DNA of 64,000 nucleotides from Pestalotiopsis fici W106-1 (GCF_000516985.1 NW_006917100.1:423490-487489); one strand, 5' to 3'; positions 48,807-61,041 are shown, numbered from the stretch's first letter. Notes: generated by a model from the sequence alone, not told the origin. Made by a program: numbers and translations.

Positions 48807-51800
48807 TTACCGTTCCATACTTTCTGGGCTCATCATGCCGGTGTCGGTTTTGTCTGTTTGGCTGTTGGCACCTTGGCTTTGCATGCTCTCAGCACGTGAC
48901 ATCTCAGGCGCTACAGGCAACGACGATGATGGCGCATTCATAGAACTGTTCGAAGCAGCGGCGCCAGTTTTCGCAGGCAGCTTCTTGTCCTTGCTTTTCT
49001 CGGGGCTCGCATTGGCAGCATTGGCCTTTTCTGCGGCGGCGGCAGCAGCAGCCTCCATCTTCTTCTTCTTCTTGTTAATGGCGTTCTGCTCCTTCGGTGG
49101 CCGCTTCTGGGGAGAGACGATCTTGCCCGTAGCACCGAGACGTGGTCGAGGACGCTGCTGTTTGACGGGTAGATCGGCATCCTCAATCAAGGGCTGATCG
49201 CCATTAGCGTGCAACTTGGCGAGGAAAAAGTTCTTAGCCAGGCCGATTTGGTTGTGAATATTGTCCTTCGTAACGGGGTCAGGAGGTGACAGTTCGTCAA
49301 ACATCTGAGCATCCGCCGGCCCTGCGGTGGTATTTTGACTGGTGTAGGTCATGCGAACCCTCGAATGCAACAAGTGAAGAGGAACAGACAGCATGCCACC
49401 GAGCTCGCCCGCTAGACCGAGGTCACGGAAACCAAAGTAGTCTTCGCCAAGTTCTTCGGCAAAGTCACCGCTGACAAACTGCTCGCTGCCCTCGTTGAAT
49501 GATGATGCGCCACCGTCACCTGTTCCTTCCTGCAGCGCTGGACGGAGAAGGTCGCTCAGATGTGTCTTCATACGATCATGCATAGACACGAGCTTGTTAC
49601 CAAGTCTGTCAACTTCGTCCTTGGCATAGGACTCCAAGTCCTCGACGCTGTATCCGTTTTCGCCCAAGGTATGAAGAAGAATCTCTTCATCAGTGAATCG
49701 AGGCTGCACACGAGCGCCACGTTGAGCGTATACCGGCGTAGGATCGGTTCTATCAGCCTCGGCGTAAATCTTGAATGTCGTGCTGAGCTTGTGAAAATAG
49801 TCCCCAGCAATATCCGTAATGGCATCCAACGCAGATGGTTGCATTTCCTCGAACCCAGCGTGATACAGCAATTTTGCGACAGATCTCTGCAGGGCGGCTC
49901 GGTTGACAGTAGGGTCCATGACCAGATTGTCGGCGCTACAGACGACATGTGGCTCAATGTCATGCTCCACAAAAGGCTCAGGTTCATACTTGGGAAATTG
50001 ATTCTGGTAAACCTGTCATTCGTCTCGTCAGTTTGTGCTCAATAGTCAGCCGCATCCATTCTCTCCATACCTGGGTTTGTATCTGCATTTGTTTGACCAC
50101 AGCAATCTTTGCGCAGACCTTTCGAGTCTCCTGCATTTGCCTTAGATTGGCGTCGAGCCTTTCAGAAAGCTGGCCTTTGGGCGCAGTGTAGAGACCACTC
50201 GGGATAGTTTTGAGATACTCCTCATGGTGATTGATCACTTGGCCATCACCATCCTCTACCCACTGCAGTTTGGGGTGTATATCTGGAATCAGGCTCTGTG
50301 TCTCATAGTAGTCGGGGGCAAGAATGTCTCCGTCATCCTCTTCCATGCCTTCTGCGAGAGTCTCTGGTGCTTTGGGTGCGTCCTTACTGCCTGCGACCGA
50401 CGAATCTGCGGTGGGACTGGACGTGCCAAGAGGTTCTGCCTGCTGTTGATGACGCAAGAAGTTGCGCATCTTGGCCTTGGTCCGAAGTAGAGCGGGTTCG
50501 TCGACATTGAGCTTGCGTCCGTTGAACAGCTGGTAGCGTCTCATGGCAATTTGAGCACGATCCTTCTTGGTGAGCTGCTTATAGATCTTGTACTCGTCAT
50601 CCTCGTACACCTGCTCCTGTGCCTCATTGAGTGCGTGATTGAGAGCCATTCCGTTCAAGGATGGGCCATCGATATCCATGGCATCTCCATTGCTGGCTAT
50701 GCCAGAATGTCCATTCATACCTCCAGGAGTAGCCGAGCCAGCTATGGGTGGTGTTGCAAACCCGTTGCTCCCGTCAAGCTCAGACCCTTCCCTATGTGCT
50801 TTCGCAAGTAGTCCATTCAGTTGTAGGACTGGCTTCTGATCGGCACCAGGCGTCGCTTCTTTCTGATCGGTGGGAGCTTTGCGAGACTTTGCGCCTTTTG
50901 CGCCGGTGGTGTTTCGACCGCGCGAGGACATGATAGGCTCATCGTCGGAATCGTCACCATTGTCGTCATCTCCACCATTCAACTTGCGGCGTTCCTCAGC
51001 TTCGACTTCGGCGCGGGGGCGGATGACAAGGTCAGGGATTAGGGGAATGAGCTTCTCGGCCTCCCTGCGCATGCCATTGGCCATGCGCCTAAGGGGATGG
51101 TTCATATCTTGATTGTAACGCAAGCAATTGTCCCAAATCAAGTTCAAATCGGCGACAAATTCTGCCTTTGACTTGTACTGTGTGGACTTGAGCTTCTTGG
51201 TCATGGTCCCGAGGTCCATGGGTTTTGTGATGACTTCTAGATATTAGCGACACTGGAATTGGGCCAACTTCTGCATGATGACTTACGATTGTAGTAGTCT
51301 GGCGCGTCTCTCTTGTTCACTTTCTGTAGAAAGGGGGTAGAGTATTCTGTATGCGCCTTAAGTTCAGTAAGAACTTTCTCAACTGCCTCATAGAGTTCCT
51401 CCTGGTTGACGTTCTCCTCGCTGGCCCATTTACTTCGATTTTTCCTAACTTCGTTCATAAGGTGGCGCAGTTCAGCATCTGATGCGCGGACCATATCGCG
51501 CTTCATGTCGATACGCGCAATGAGATGTTTGAGCGTCAAACTCGAGGCACCCAGGTTGGCGCTACTAAGAGAGCCGTGGTTTTCAGCACCAGATGTGCCG
51601 TTGGTATTTTGGTTACTATTGTTCTTATCCATCTCAGCTTGCAGCTGTTTCTCTGCCTCTTCAAGCTGCTGTTGCTCTAGCATGGCGGTTCGGTCGTTCT
51701 CCAATGTGTAAAACATGGTGTGAAAACTACGCTTGACAGCCTGCTCGGTAGCTGTGCGATCCTGCTCCAATTGCTTACGCGCATCTTCGGAGGATTTGTT

Positions 51801-52412
51801 GCGTTCTTGCGACGCTTGTGAGCCTTGAGAAAGGTCATCTTTGGATTTATCGTGTTTGTCCGGCGTCGTGACTGATTGCACGGGGGAGCTGCCGGATTTT
51901 GATGGAGAGAGCAGGCCTTTGTGTGCCTGTGTGGCGCTTTTTGATTTGGATGTCGCGGCATCCTGGGTGCTGTCACCGTCATTGCCATTGTCTTCGTCGT
52001 CTCCGTCGTCATCATCGCCATAGTCGTCTTCATCGATGACCCGCTTTGCGCGCTTGACGGGGCGCTCTTCAAGCGGCGCATGATCGGTGGTTGGTGGTAG
52101 GAGAGGGGCGCCGAGAGTGATGGGACGGCGAAGAGATTCGATGGCAGTATAGTCGTAGCATCCGTCTTCACCAAAAATATGCGAAATGTTTGCTTCGGTC
52201 CTGCGAAAGAGGTCGGCGAAGAAGGCGCGTTGTCGGTCATCCTCGGTGCTATCAGTAGTTGATGCCTCAGGCACCGAAGCCTGGGACTGGGAGTTGTCGA
52301 CGGGCGTCTGAGTGCGTCCGGGGCCATCATCGGGAAAATGAAATGACCTGTTGCCATTGACTTGATGTCCCGACAAAGGCGGCCATTGTTGATTACCGTT
52401 CATGATGGACAT
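48807..52412 (-). CDS. SPT7: SAGA complex subunit Spt7 (bromodomain plus histone-fold protein)
   Basis: An 1165-residue nuclear coactivator subunit that scaffolds SAGA and reads acetyl-lysine. The N-terminal third is acidic and low complexity. The bromodomain (about residues 320-440) contains [35 protein letters not shown] and [10 protein letters not shown], with the junction across intron 1. The bromodomain-associated histone-fold region lies at about 798-850 ([21 protein letters not shown] and [18 protein letters not shown]). A Lys/Ala-rich tail follows. Three exons: 52412-51287, 51236-50071 and 50012-48807. Bromodomain followed by this histone fold identifies Spt7 among fungal bromodomain proteins. 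It is head to head with the VanZ-like gene. Confidence 0.92.
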
Positions 52413-53908
52413 GATGGTCCTTCGCGTTCTATGGGGATGACAGGCCTGCGGTCGCCATGCGGGCTGGAGAACGCGGCGGGGAGTGGCTGTCGCGACGGCA
52501 ATATGGCGTTTGGTGCGCCTAGAATGACATTGATGGAACGAGCGACATCGAAATAGATGGGAAAAGTGGTTTCAACGACGAGAATTGATGATTATGCTCG
52601 TGTCGCGATGGGTTCTAGTCCAGGCAATTCGCGTGTCGTTGATGGGATGTGGTTAACTTAGGAGTCGCCAAAAAGGGTACAGGCGAGTTTTGCTCTCCGC
52701 AATGACCGCATGTCCCATCCGAAGTACTTTTAGCATTCAACTTGCGCCTGGCATAACTCGAGCCCGCGCATATGAAAAATAATAGCTACACTAATGTTCA
52801 ATTCATTCACCATTTCATTCAACATTCTTTACAGGTTTGCGCAGGATCCAATTGCCATGTCAAGGTCTTGTTCTGCCAGATGCCCGCTTCCGATCGATGT
52901 ACCCTCTCCGCAGTGGCCCCCTTCATCCTCGAGACTAGAGAAAATCACGTGTTTCCTTACTGGCCTCATTGTCTCGCGTCGTCGTCCAACTTGTGAACTC
53001 TTCGCGTCCTTTTTCAAGTCTTTGAGAGATTGCAGCATTAACAAAGACTAGATATCAATGGGATTCGGTCCAATGCACCAAGTCGATTTGTGAACTCCCC
53101 CTCCAGGTCATTTTCTTGCTTGGGTACGCCTTGTTCAAAGAGCACCATTATATTCACCTCATGGTCGAATGCTGGTCTTGGCGGAGGAACCCCACATCGA
53201 GCCACGAGCACAGCTGGACCTCCACAATGCGCTTAATATGGTGCACTCGCAGCATGATGAGCAGATGTCAAGGCGGGAAAAAGGAATTATTCAGCTTGTG
53301 CATATAAAATTTTTGAGTAAGATTTCCCAAGATCACTTATGGTCATGTTATAATGACTTAAATGTATATCCAAATATTGGCTATATTTGTAAAAGTGCTT
53401 CCACAACCATGCCCCGGATACACCTCAAACAAACACGAGAGGGAAAAAAAACACATTGACCCAAAAGTGTCTGACGACTCCAGCCCAGGCTGCCAGGTCA
53501 TTGCCAGGATGGGTATTAGGCCACCCCACTCCACTGTGGGAAGCTCGACCAGCCACCCGGGTCGCTGCCTTTTCACCGTTCCAGCTCCCTGACCTTTTCA
53601 CCTTAGCTGCCTGACTGTCTGTCGACGGACTGGCGGTACAGGCTTCCAGCTCTGTATGTAGTAGTAGCTTTTGTTGCCCCAAAGGTGGAGCTTGAATGGG
53701 CAATGGGATTCAACATTGCGATTATGACAAGCAACAGCTCTCCCTATGACCAACCTTTTTTTTCGGCCCCAACACTTACACAAGGCACAAATAGGCCAGC
53801 TTTTCCTCGTCCATACCTCGGCCATTTGTCAACAAGGGAAAATGACCTCGATATAATTTCTCCGTGGCCTCTCATTTCTTCTTCTTTAGCTCTATTGAGT
53901 ATAACAAG
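52413..53908. other. Intergenic, divergent SPT7 / VanZ-like promoter region with ambiguous small frames
   Basis: About 1.5 kb. Between 52829 and 53330 both strands show overlapping short frames with protein-like composition: on plus MLVLAEEPHIEPRAQLDLHN from 53169; on minus several 35-70 codon frames. None has a start, splice sites and stop that make a convincing gene. The rest looks non-coding. Confidence 0.35.
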
Positions 53909-54754
53909 ATGCGTATCCGCCTTCAGTTCGCAGGTCAGTCTCTTCCAGTCTTGTCGAAAATCACTCCATCTCTCGTATTCTTCAAAGGCCGCCGAGTGTT
54001 GGGAGCCAAAGAAGCGACATCGAGAAATGTTCAGCTCCAACAGCAGTCTTCTTTCGACCCTGGGTTGCTTTCGCCCGTTTTCGGATGATCAGTACCGACG
54101 TCTTGATCCATGCTGACTTGTTCAATTCACCTTTCAGGCACCTTTTTTATCCTCTGCCTGCTGGCAGGCTACGCCGGCCTCTCTTCCCTCCAGCTTGGCG
54201 TCTACATAAACGACAAGGCCCTACATGTGTTGACCTTTTTCATCCTGACCATCGTATTCTACTGGATCGTCGATACGAACCGGCGACGCACCCTCAACCT
54301 TACCCTCGTAGTATGCACCCTGCTCCTCGGCATCGGTTCCGAATTCCTCCAGGGCTTCCTCCCCAACGGCCGCGAGTTCGACTCTTATGACATCGTCGCC
54401 AATATCGTCGGGAGTCTGGGTGGCTTGGGTCTCTGCAGCTGGTACCATAACCGCATGCTCGAGCGGAGAAGAGGGAGGAGATATGATGCTGTCCCCGGCG
54501 AAGACGAGGACGATCTTGAGCTCGGCCAGGGAGTCTCATCTGAGGCGGGGCAGGAAGAGGGAATCATGAGCTCTACAGTCAATGAGAGGGCTCCGACTCT
54601 AGAGGAGGAAGTTGATAATTGGGACGAGAATGCTGTTGACGCTTGGGATGACGATGACGGCGACGGAGACATCAGCGCTGCTTCCACGAAACCACAAGCG
54701 ACGGAGCTGAACGGTGGTGGCGACATTGGCGAAGCAAAGAAGCGGACTGACTGA
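53909..54754 (+). CDS. VanZ-like family membrane protein
   Basis: A 213-residue protein with about four transmembrane helices in the first 115 residues (FAGTFFILCLLAGYAGL; KALHVLTFFILTIVFYWIV; LNLTLVVCTLLLGIGSEFLQG; YDIVANIVGSLGGLGLC) and the VanZ-type motifs DKALH and GREFDSYDIVAN. An acidic, disordered cytosolic tail follows. In bacteria VanZ relatives link to envelope stress; the fungal role is unknown. Two exons: 53909-53933 and 54138-54754. The first exon has only 25 bases and the intron is 204 bp, so the start is inferred from the GTCAGT donor, TTTCAG acceptor and frame. Confidence 0.8.
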
Positions 54755-55750
54755 ATAATTGATTTGCTAAACGGGAACGGCCTGGCATTCCCCTACTGTA
54801 ATACCTCTGCTTTTGGCGTTCAGGTGGGGGCTAATGCTGGCTTGATGGATTCATGGATCACGGCTCTCAGGACTTGATTTTACGACTCAGACGAGCGTCA
54901 CGATACCAACTCAATCTGGAATTTTCACCATCTAAATGTTTTTATATCAGCGATTGTACACATGACTACCTGCTATTACATGATGGCTACGAGACGTCGA
55001 CGGAGGCGTCTGCAATATTTGCACTTGCACAAAACGACTTTACTGGTACTGCCCGCAGACATGTGGCTAAAATTTTCAGATGCAACAGAAAACTCGAGTT
55101 GCAGAAACAGCCAAGACCAACTGTCCCCGTGTCTGGAAAGAGAGCGAAAGATACGCAATAGAGACACGATGAAATCCGACGCCAATGAGCTTGTTCCACA
55201 TACTGCATTTCTTCAAGGGACCAGACGACAGCCATTGGTTCGGCGAAATCGGCGATGCATTAGCAAACTCTGGGTGATGACAAAGCGACCGTGGTACCTT
55301 GAGCCCAGCTGGGGGGTGGGTGTTCAACTCTATACTCGGCAACCCCTCTTACGGTTATATGTTCGCGAAAGAAACGCTCATGCCCATGGGTTCAAAAGAT
55401 AATCTGTTCCTGATAATCTGCTTTTACAATTAGCAAAGAAACTCCAACTATTCTTTGATTCGATGCTGATTTGATGCTACTGCAAACTTGATTCAATCGG
55501 CAAAGGCTCGGGAAATCCAGCTGACGAAATCGGGACCTGAGTCGACGCAACCTCGAACTAGCAAAATTTATGCCAATCCAGACTCTGATTGATGAATAGC
55601 GGTGGAAGTGGAACCTTTTACATGTATAATCGTTGGAAAATACTTTTATGCATCTTTATTTGTATATAATTCGACCCCAGAATCAACTCCGCTGTCGCTC
55701 GGGGATCTTGTTTTTGTAAATACGATTCAGAAAATTCACTCTCGTTTGAA
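54755..55750. other. Intergenic, with a possible small open frame
   Basis: About 1 kb. A plus-strand frame from ATG 54853 to 55161 (102 codons, beginning MDHGSQDLILRLRR) has fairly protein-like composition but no recognisable domain or promoter, and may be chance. Nothing else is seen. Confidence 0.3.
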
Positions 55751-57549
55751 ATGCCGCAAACCGACACAAGCCTGCACGGCATCAATGGCCAGATCAACGG
55801 TTTGAATGGTACAACGAAGCATGATGCTGCAGGAACCACATTAAACAGAGCCTCTGAGCTTGAAGATGCAAGTTGGCTCAAAGACACCTGCCACTATGGC
55901 AAAATGCTAACTCTTTTTACCGGTAGCTTGTAGATGCTGTGAAAGGCCTCTTGATCTCATATATCCGCGCAGCCGATGAGGCAGCTCCCGTCAGAGCCCA
56001 AGGTGGCGATGCATCGGCTCAAGCAAGTGTGCTCGTCGAGCCACACGCACCCAAGGCATTGGTAGAGAAAATGGCATTTTCCTTGCCGCAGCAGAGTGGC
56101 AAAGGCAAAGACGGGCTCCTTGAGACTATTAAAGATGTCTTGAAGTATAGCGTAAACACTTGGGACCAGGGCTTCCTTGACAAACTATACTCCAGCACAA
56201 ATCCTGTCCGTACAACTGAGATAACCCAACAAGAAAAACGAACAACATTGCTGATTCATTCTATTTCAGGTGGGAGTAATCTCCGAGCTTGTTCTGTCGA
56301 TTTTGAATACGAATGTAGGTTCACGACTATGGTGTTTTCCCGATACCCAAGTCTTGAGACTTTCATTGGATCAATGTTTACTGACCATTACCCCTTCCAG
56401 GTTCATGTGTATACTGTTGCTCCGGCTTTGACTGTCATTGAGCGAGAAACTGCACGGTCATTTGCCCGGCTCTTTGGCTTCACTGGTCCCCGCGCTGGTG
56501 GAGTTACATGTCAAGGTGGTTCCTCCTCGAATCTCACATCATTGATTATTGCGCGGAACGCCCTCTATCCCGATACCAAGACCAACGGCAACGGGTCTCA
56601 CAACTTTGTGCTCTTTACCAGCAAGCACGGGCATTACTCGGTCGAAAAGGCCGCCACCACTCTCGGCCTGGGTTCCGCGGCCGTGATTCCCATTCCCGTG
56701 GACGACGCTGGCTGCATGGTCCCGAGCTCGTTGAGAGAAGCTATTGTCAAGTCCAAATCCGAAGGCAAGACGCCTCTCTACGTCAACTCTACGGCCGGAA
56801 CCACCGTCCTCGGTTCCTACGATCCCTTCCGCGCCATTGCCGCAATTTGTAAAGAGTTCAATCTCTGGCTCCACGTTGATGGTTCGTGGGGCGGAAACGC
56901 CATCTTCTCGAGCACGCAGCGCCACAAGCTGGATGGGGCAGAGCTCGCCAATTCTCTGACCGTGAACCCGCACAAGATGCTCAATGTGCCAGTGACGTGT
57001 TCGTTCCTCCTGACCAATGACGTTGGCGTCTTCAAAAAGGCCAACACCCTGGCGGCGGGCTACCTGTTCCACGGCGGCGGCGGCGGCGACGACGACGCAG
57101 ACAACGAGGAGCAGCACTGGGACCTGGCCGATCTGACCCTGCAGTGCGGTCGGCGCGGCGACGCCCTCAAGCTCGCGCTGGCTTGGGTGTACTACGGTGC
57201 CGCTGGCTTTGAGGAGCAGGTGGACCACGCGTTCGCCATGGCCTCGTACCTCGCCAACCTGGTCAATGAGCACCCCGACTTTGTGCTCATGAGCAGCAAC
57301 CCGCCGCCCTGCCTGCAAGTGTGTTTCTATTATGCCCCCGGGGGCAAGCTGGCCGATGAGAACAGCGAAAACACTAGACGGACAAGCGAGCTAGTGAAGA
57401 AGCTGGTCCCCCGAGGCTTCATGGTGGACTATGCGCCGGGCCCGCATGGCAGCTTTTTCAGGGTTGTCGTGAACTGTCAAACACTAAAGGGAACAGTCGA
57501 AGGGTTGCTCAAGGCATTAGAAGAAGTAGGCAAGCAGGTTGTAGCGTAA
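55751..57549 (+). CDS. Group II PLP-dependent decarboxylase (glutamate / cysteine-sulfinate decarboxylase-like)
   Basis: A 529-residue fold-type I decarboxylase. The PLP lysine is K339 in LTVNPHKMLNVPVTC; HVDGSWGGN supplies the PLP-binding Asp, and CQGGSSSNLTS and the C-terminal PHGSFFRVVVN are family features. Four exons: 55751-55867, 55927-56205, 56270-56314 and 56401-57549. Exon 3 has only 45 bases (GVISELVLSILNTN). Intron 1 appears to be a GC-AG intron (GCAAGT donor), which alone joins ELED to LVDAVKGLLISYIRAADE in frame. A Gly-Asp-rich insert (GGGGGDDDADNEE) interrupts the region after the lysine. The substrate (glutamate, cysteine sulfinate, aspartate or aromatic) cannot be fixed from sequence. 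Confidence 0.88.
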
Positions 57550-57874
57550 AAATAGATTGGAAAGGTAAATGCTTCAAAAATGTACAAGTCTGTTGTGCCG
57601 ACCTCATGATCAATCATTCCGATGACTAAATATCTAATCTAATTGTAAAATAGGAAATTTTATTTTCTAGACTTGGCCAAGATTAAAACGAGTCTTCACA
57701 TTCCGATAAAAACTGATATTCGCACAGAAGGGCTTGCCAGCGAAAGGAATCTTTTTAACACAACTCCCATGTTCGAAATTTCAATAAACAATGATATAGC
57801 AAAAAGATTGAAGAGTAAGAATTCTCCAAAACAATGGCTGATTTGTTCCAGTGACTGGAACGCATCGGGAATTG
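57550..57874. other. Intergenic between decarboxylase 3' end and tRNA-Lys
   Basis: AT-rich and non-coding. A TTTT run on the minus strand (57828-57831) about 45 bases past the tRNA end may terminate Pol III. Confidence 0.5.
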
Positions 57875-57947
57875 AGCCCAATGCGGGGGTCGAACCCGCA
57901 GCCTTGAGATTAAGAGTCTCACGCTCTACCGATTGAGCTAACCGGGC
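57875..57947 (-). tRNA. tRNA-Lys (CTT), intronless
   Basis: The minus strand folds as a 73-nt tRNA. Acceptor stem GCCCGGT pairs with ATTGGGC (with a G-T pair); the D arm is TAGCTCAATCGGTAGAGC, the anticodon arm TGAGA-CTCTTAA-TCTCA has anticodon CTT, and the T arm is GCGGG-TTCGACC-CCCGC. It lacks the intron seen in the tRNA-Asp of this window. Confidence 0.96.
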
Positions 57948-58842
57948 AGGTTCTTGTTGTTGATGCTAGATGCGTTATCGTTTACTATATAGCTTCTGTT
58001 AAACAAGCACCAATCACGTTGTTCAGACGGGCTTGGAGGTGGATATCGTGGTGGGGTGAGTGAGCTTTGGCGGAGCGCCGCAGGAAACGAGTGCTGGGTA
58101 GGTCATGGTTCTTCATGTCTCTTAAAATAAGGTCGAAATCAAGTACTGGGTTGACTAGAGTCTGCGAAAGCGGTCCGGAGGTACAGCTGTGGTTTTGTGC
58201 TCATATTGACCATGATTGAACCAAAATGCGTGTCAAAACATGCGGGCAATATTGGTATTAGCCTCTGCCATGGAATTTTATTTTGACATGGTAGCATGAT
58301 GCGAATCATGATATGGTGCTGTACTTCGGGCAACGGTGTTTCGAGGCCATGGATAATCTAGAGTAGGATAGAAACTTTATTATGTTCTTGTCTCTGACGA
58401 TCCTTGTCACAAATTCAAAGTATACGCTGTACCACAAATATCCACTGCACTAGAAATCATTCGCTGTATGGAGTTATACTAATCTCCGTACCAGGGTACA
58501 CCAGTATGATTGCCTAGAACACGAAATACATACAGGGACCTGTCGAATGTTGTTTGAAACTTGCGCAGATGTAAAATCGTGGACCTCGCACATTTGCAGA
58601 TTTGCGAGATGTTGAAAGCGTTTACCTAAATAGGATGGCGCCCATAACCATAACGCATTTAACGGACTTAAACCCGCCGTACAGCCAATATTGTTTGCGG
58701 CACCATCGAGCATGCCACGATATAAAATAGTGAATACATTCAGTCAACAAGGCAAATAAGCACTTCTATCCGTTCATGCAAATAATTATAGTATATGTTC
58801 TCGTCATATTCACTTCTGTCGCCTTTCGAGAAAAATCACACA
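57948..58842. other. Intergenic upstream of the short-chain dehydrogenase
   Basis: About 0.9 kb, mostly AT-rich. No gene is seen; it contains the tRNA upstream flank and the dehydrogenase promoter. Confidence 0.5.
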
Positions 58843-59679
58843 ATGGCATCTGACAAGAAAATCGTACTTATTACCGGTATGTCGAGCTAGAGTATGCCAC
58901 GTCAGAGTAGCCAATCAGACTGACATGACATATTTATAGGCGCTAATGGTGGCATCGGTCTGGAAACCGTGGTTCATCTTGCTCAGAGCTCAACCGAGTA
59001 TCATATCCTGCTGGCCTCTCGCTCAGTAGAGAATGGCCAAAAGGCCTTGCAGCAGATCAAGTCCACCCATGGCGACTCCCTCAAAAGCTCCGTGTCAGTT
59101 TTGCAGCTTGACGTGACGAGCCGCGAGTCTGTACTAGCCGCCAAAGATGAGATTGAGAGCACATATGGCAAACTCGACGTACTGGTCAACAATGCGGGCA
59201 TTCTCCTCATCAAGCCCATGGACATACTCGAGAAGCTCCGCACGACTTTTGAGACCAACGTCTTTGGCCCATGGTTTCTGACCGAGACGCTGGAACCCTT
59301 GCTCAAGAAGTCGGCGGCGCCCTTGATCATCAATGTCTCCTCAGACCAAGGGTCCATCACCCGCAAGCTGGATCCGAGCAACCCCGGCGCCAAGACGCCC
59401 GGAGAGCCCTACCGGGCCAGCAAGTCGGCCTTCAACATGATGTCGGCGTGTCAGCGCTACTCGTACAAGGAGTGGGGGTGCAGGGTGTGCGCTTTCAATC
59501 CTGGCTTCTGCGTCACTAACCTCACCGGCGAGGAGACGCGGCAGTTTCGCATCGACCATGGTGCCAGGCCTGCAAGCGATCCGGCCAAGGCGATGGTAAT
59601 TGTTATTGAAGGCAAGCGTGATAAGGATTTCGAGGAGAATGGAATGTTTGACCTGGATGGAGGATTTCTGCCGTGGTAA
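58843..59679 (+). CDS. Short-chain dehydrogenase/reductase
   Basis: A 257-residue NAD(P)-dependent Rossmann-fold oxidoreductase of the classical SDR type. TGANGGIG (11-18) binds the cofactor; NNAG (95-98) stabilises the sheet; S145/S146, Y169 and K173 (in YRASK) form the active site. Arg39 in LLASRS after beta-2 suggests NADPH preference. Two exons: 58843-58876 and 58940-59679, with a 63-bp intron that cuts the TGxxxGIG motif after its first Gly. No targeting signal. The substrate is unknown. It converges on the HSL-type esterase gene, 363 bp apart at the 3' ends. Confidence 0.92.
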
Positions 59680-60042
59680 ATTAGGACTACTTTTGGGAGG
59701 GACCGGATAGAGTAACAAAATATCATAAAGGTCTCTGAACATTATACAATGGATTATCTTCCTATGGTTGCTACTCTGATTGTTCAACAGCTTGAATTCT
59801 GCCAGCCTTTCCCAAATCTGCCTCGATGATTGACCTTGACAAATTGACAAGACTTTCTTTGGTGTAAATAACAAGCTGCGTCTTATCTTTTTGCGCGTCT
59901 TGGATAATGAGTCCACAATCACCAATAATCGCATCATTCGGAAGACGACTCGCTCAGGTGGCGTGTCCGAACGGCACCCCATGCAGGTCACTTATGCATC
60001 CTTTCTCAGAAAGGAACCCAAAAAAGGAGCCCGCCCTGGCGT
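59680..60042. other. Intergenic, convergent 3' regions
   Basis: AT-rich spacer between the dehydrogenase and esterase genes; no gene is seen. Confidence 0.5.
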
Positions 60043-61041
60043 TTACAAGTTTCTCATGAAGCGGTATCGTCTTTCCAGAGCCATCTTGGTAATGCTTATT
60101 TCGCTGGCTGCTTCGAACCCATGCGGCACGCCGCTAAAGAGATGAAACTCAATATCGACGTCGGCCGCCGCCAGCCTGGCAGCAAACATGGCGCACTCGT
60201 CTCGGAACAAATCGAGGGAGCCCACGTCAATATAAGTGGGCGGCAGACCGCAGAGGTCCGTAGCCCGACCCGGGGCCACGTAGGGGCTGACGGCCCCCTC
60301 ATCCAGGCTGCCCGCCTTGTCCTTTCCGACATACGCCTCCCAGCACATGGCCAGGGTCCCGAGCGGAAGCGAAACGAGCGGGGCCTGCGGATTCTGCGGC
60401 GAGAGGCGCTTTATGGTCCGATCGTCCAGCATGGGGTAGGTCATGAGCTGGCGGGCGACGGGGGGCTCGAGACCGCGATCCCGGGCCATGAGCGAACAGC
60501 CGGCCACGAGGGCGCCGCCGCCGCTGTCGCCCATGAGGCCCAACCGCGCCGCGTCAAGGCCCAGCTCGGCCGCATGCTCTGACACCCAGCGCAGCGCCGC
60601 GTAGCAGTCCTCCACGGGGCCCGGGGCAGGGTGCTCGGGCGCCAGGCGGTACTCGACGGCAAGCAGCTGCGCACCAGACTCGGCCGCCTGCTTGGCCAGG
60701 AGTGGTGCATAAATCTCAATGCTCAGCGCGCAGACGCCGCCGCCGTGGAATTGGAGCCACGCCGGCAGAGGCGTTGGGCTCTCGAGCTGCTCTGTGGTTG
60801 CGAAGCGGGTGATTTCCAACTCTACGCCATCGTAGGAAGGGATTCGGTACACTTTGCGTTTAATTGTCGGCTGGGGTGGCATTTGGGCCCATACTACTCG
60901 AGTAAAGGTGTCGTTGTACTTTCGCATTTCTCTCACGGTCTTGCATAGCGGAACATTGGTGAGGTTGCCGAATGGTTTGCGCCATTCGGCATACTCTGGG
61001 TCGAATGTGAGGGCCCGAGGTATGTGTTGTTTAATTTCCAT
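60043..61041 (-). CDS. Alpha/beta hydrolase, hormone-sensitive-lipase (HSL) family esterase
   Basis: A 332-residue single-exon esterase or lipase. HGGG (99-102) forms the oxyanion hole, GDSGGG holds nucleophile S173, an Asp in YIDVGSLDLFRDE and a His in GVPHGFE complete the triad; YRLAPEHPAPGPVEDCY is typical of the HSL group. No signal peptide or membrane anchor, so likely cytosolic. The start chosen (MEIKQHIPRALTF) is the first ATG with normal composition; the frame remains open about 65 codons further upstream but reads as non-coding. GC content rises sharply in the middle of the gene. The substrate is probably a short-chain or aromatic ester; nothing nearby fixes it. Confidence 0.9.
   Translation of the reverse strand: MEIKQHIPRALTFDPEYAEWRKPFGNLTNVPLCKTVREMRKYNDTFTRVVWAQMPPQPTIKRKVYRIPSYDGVELEITRFATTEQLESPTPLPAWLQFHGGGVCALSIEIYAPLLAKQAAESGAQLLAVEYRLAPEHPAPGPVEDCYAALRWVSEHAAELGLDAARLGLMGDSGGGALVAGCSLMARDRGLEPPVARQLMTYPMLDDRTIKRLSPQNPQAPLVSLPLGTLAMCWEAYVGKDKAGSLDEGAVSPYVAPGRATDLCGLPPTYIDVGSLDLFRDECAMFAARLAAADVDIEFHLFSGVPHGFEAASEISITKMALERRYRFMRNL

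Noticed and set aside
55922..55932. GTAGCTTGTAG as an 11-bp intron in the decarboxylase gene
   Set aside because: Far too short to splice; the 59-bp GC-AG intron explains the frame.
56539..57318. 259-codon minus frame opposite the decarboxylase
   Set aside because: Antisense shadow; the plus strand carries the PLP motif and a complete fold.
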